DNA of 64,000 bases from Anderseniella sp963700885. GTDB lineage: Bacteria; Pseudomonadota; Alphaproteobacteria; Rhizobiales; Aestuariivirgaceae. Location: positions 92,084 to 156,083 of the forward strand of contig CAVOZJ010000004.1 of NCBI GenBank assembly GCA_963700885.1. The letters are read 5' to 3'. The position numbers were made by a program, and so were the translations under genes. Below, in pieces: positions 63,820 through 64,000 of this stretch (position 1 is the first letter of the stretch; each line of letters opens with the position of its first letter). A model generated the notes under the pieces. It was not told the origin of the DNA and did no database searches. It saw nothing but the letters and a program-made list of their open reading frames with translations.

Positions 63820-63927
63820 CTCGTCATCCTTTCACTTATGAACGATCATCGCCGAGCATTGTGCGGCGACCACAAATCCCGTGCACCAAGTGCGTACCCC
63901 AGTGCGGAAGTGAAGTGAAGCCCGCTT

Positions 63928-64000
63928 TCAAATTGCCTCAAGCAGCTTTTTCGAAAGCTCAACTTGCCAGTTCACGGCAAGGCGATCAACCTTCTGCAGC
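63928..64000 (-). CDS. C-terminal end of a gene entering from beyond the window
   Basis: The minus strand from the window edge is open and ends LQKVDRLAVNWQVELSKKLL then EAI and a stop at 63928. Only 24 residues are visible, too few to name a family. It lies 108 bases upstream of the PqqD-like gene on the same strand, so it could belong to the same operon. Confidence 0.45.
   Translation of the reverse strand, partial: LQKVDRLAVNWQVELSKKLLEAI

Overview
The window reads as a chromosomal segment of an alphaproteobacterium, most likely of the order Hyphomicrobiales (inference). The reasons are the dusB-ntrB-ntrC-ntrY gene order, a fused IspDF, the sdhE-mfd pair with overlapping ends, a ScfR/RamB-type regulator and the generally moderate-to-high GC. 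No rRNA, tRNA or CRISPR array was seen.

Positions 1-39,500 are mostly ordinary core genome. In order they hold nitrogen control (ntrY partial, ntrC, ntrB, dusB on the minus strand), isoprenoid synthesis (ispDF), a CinA-like amidase, a BON-LysM protein, a peroxiredoxin, a glutathione transferase and a DUF2182/DUF1326 pair. Next come a run of acyl-CoA and C2/C4 carbon genes (enoyl-CoA hydratase, CaiB-type CoA-transferase, malyl-CoA-lyase-like enzyme, acyl-CoA synthetase), hspQ and DNA repair genes (mfd, recG). The block ends with cell-wall precursor genes (glmU-glmS), a ferric-iron uptake pair lacking its ATPase, a GMC oxidoreductase, serine-glyoxylate aminotransferase and a divergent ScfR-like regulator.

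Positions 39,886-44,715 hold an unusual set of exported proteins. A TAXI-type binding protein, a TctC-type binding protein, a small exported protein ending in two FLEWRK repeats and a LysM domain fused to a family-3 binding domain run co-directionally. A single-pass membrane protein lies next to them on the other strand. No membrane transporter subunit accompanies them. A thiamine-diphosphate enzyme and an AmpG-like permease follow.

From 48.9 kb the window becomes accessory. It starts with an IS256-family element flanked by an 8-bp target duplication, whose transposase carries two offsetting frameshifts. Then come a RecD-like helicase joined to a truncated glycosyltransferase, an IS3-type transposase tail, a sulfotransferase broken by about three frameshifts, and a radical-SAM/B12-type gene with several compensating frameshifts and a decayed tail.

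The last 7 kb (56.8-64 kb) contains the most interesting content. A set of glycosyltransferases resembles families best known from yeast mannan synthesis (GT34-like, GT71-like, GT62/ANP1-like), with a GT4 enzyme. Next to it is a tightly overlapping minus-strand operon of a PqqD-like protein, an HPr-kinase-like protein, a very small peptide and a GT2-TPR glycosyltransferase. I infer that this could be a peptide-modification system in which the small peptide is bound by the PqqD-like protein and then phosphorylated and/or glycosylated. Nothing in the window proves that chemistry.
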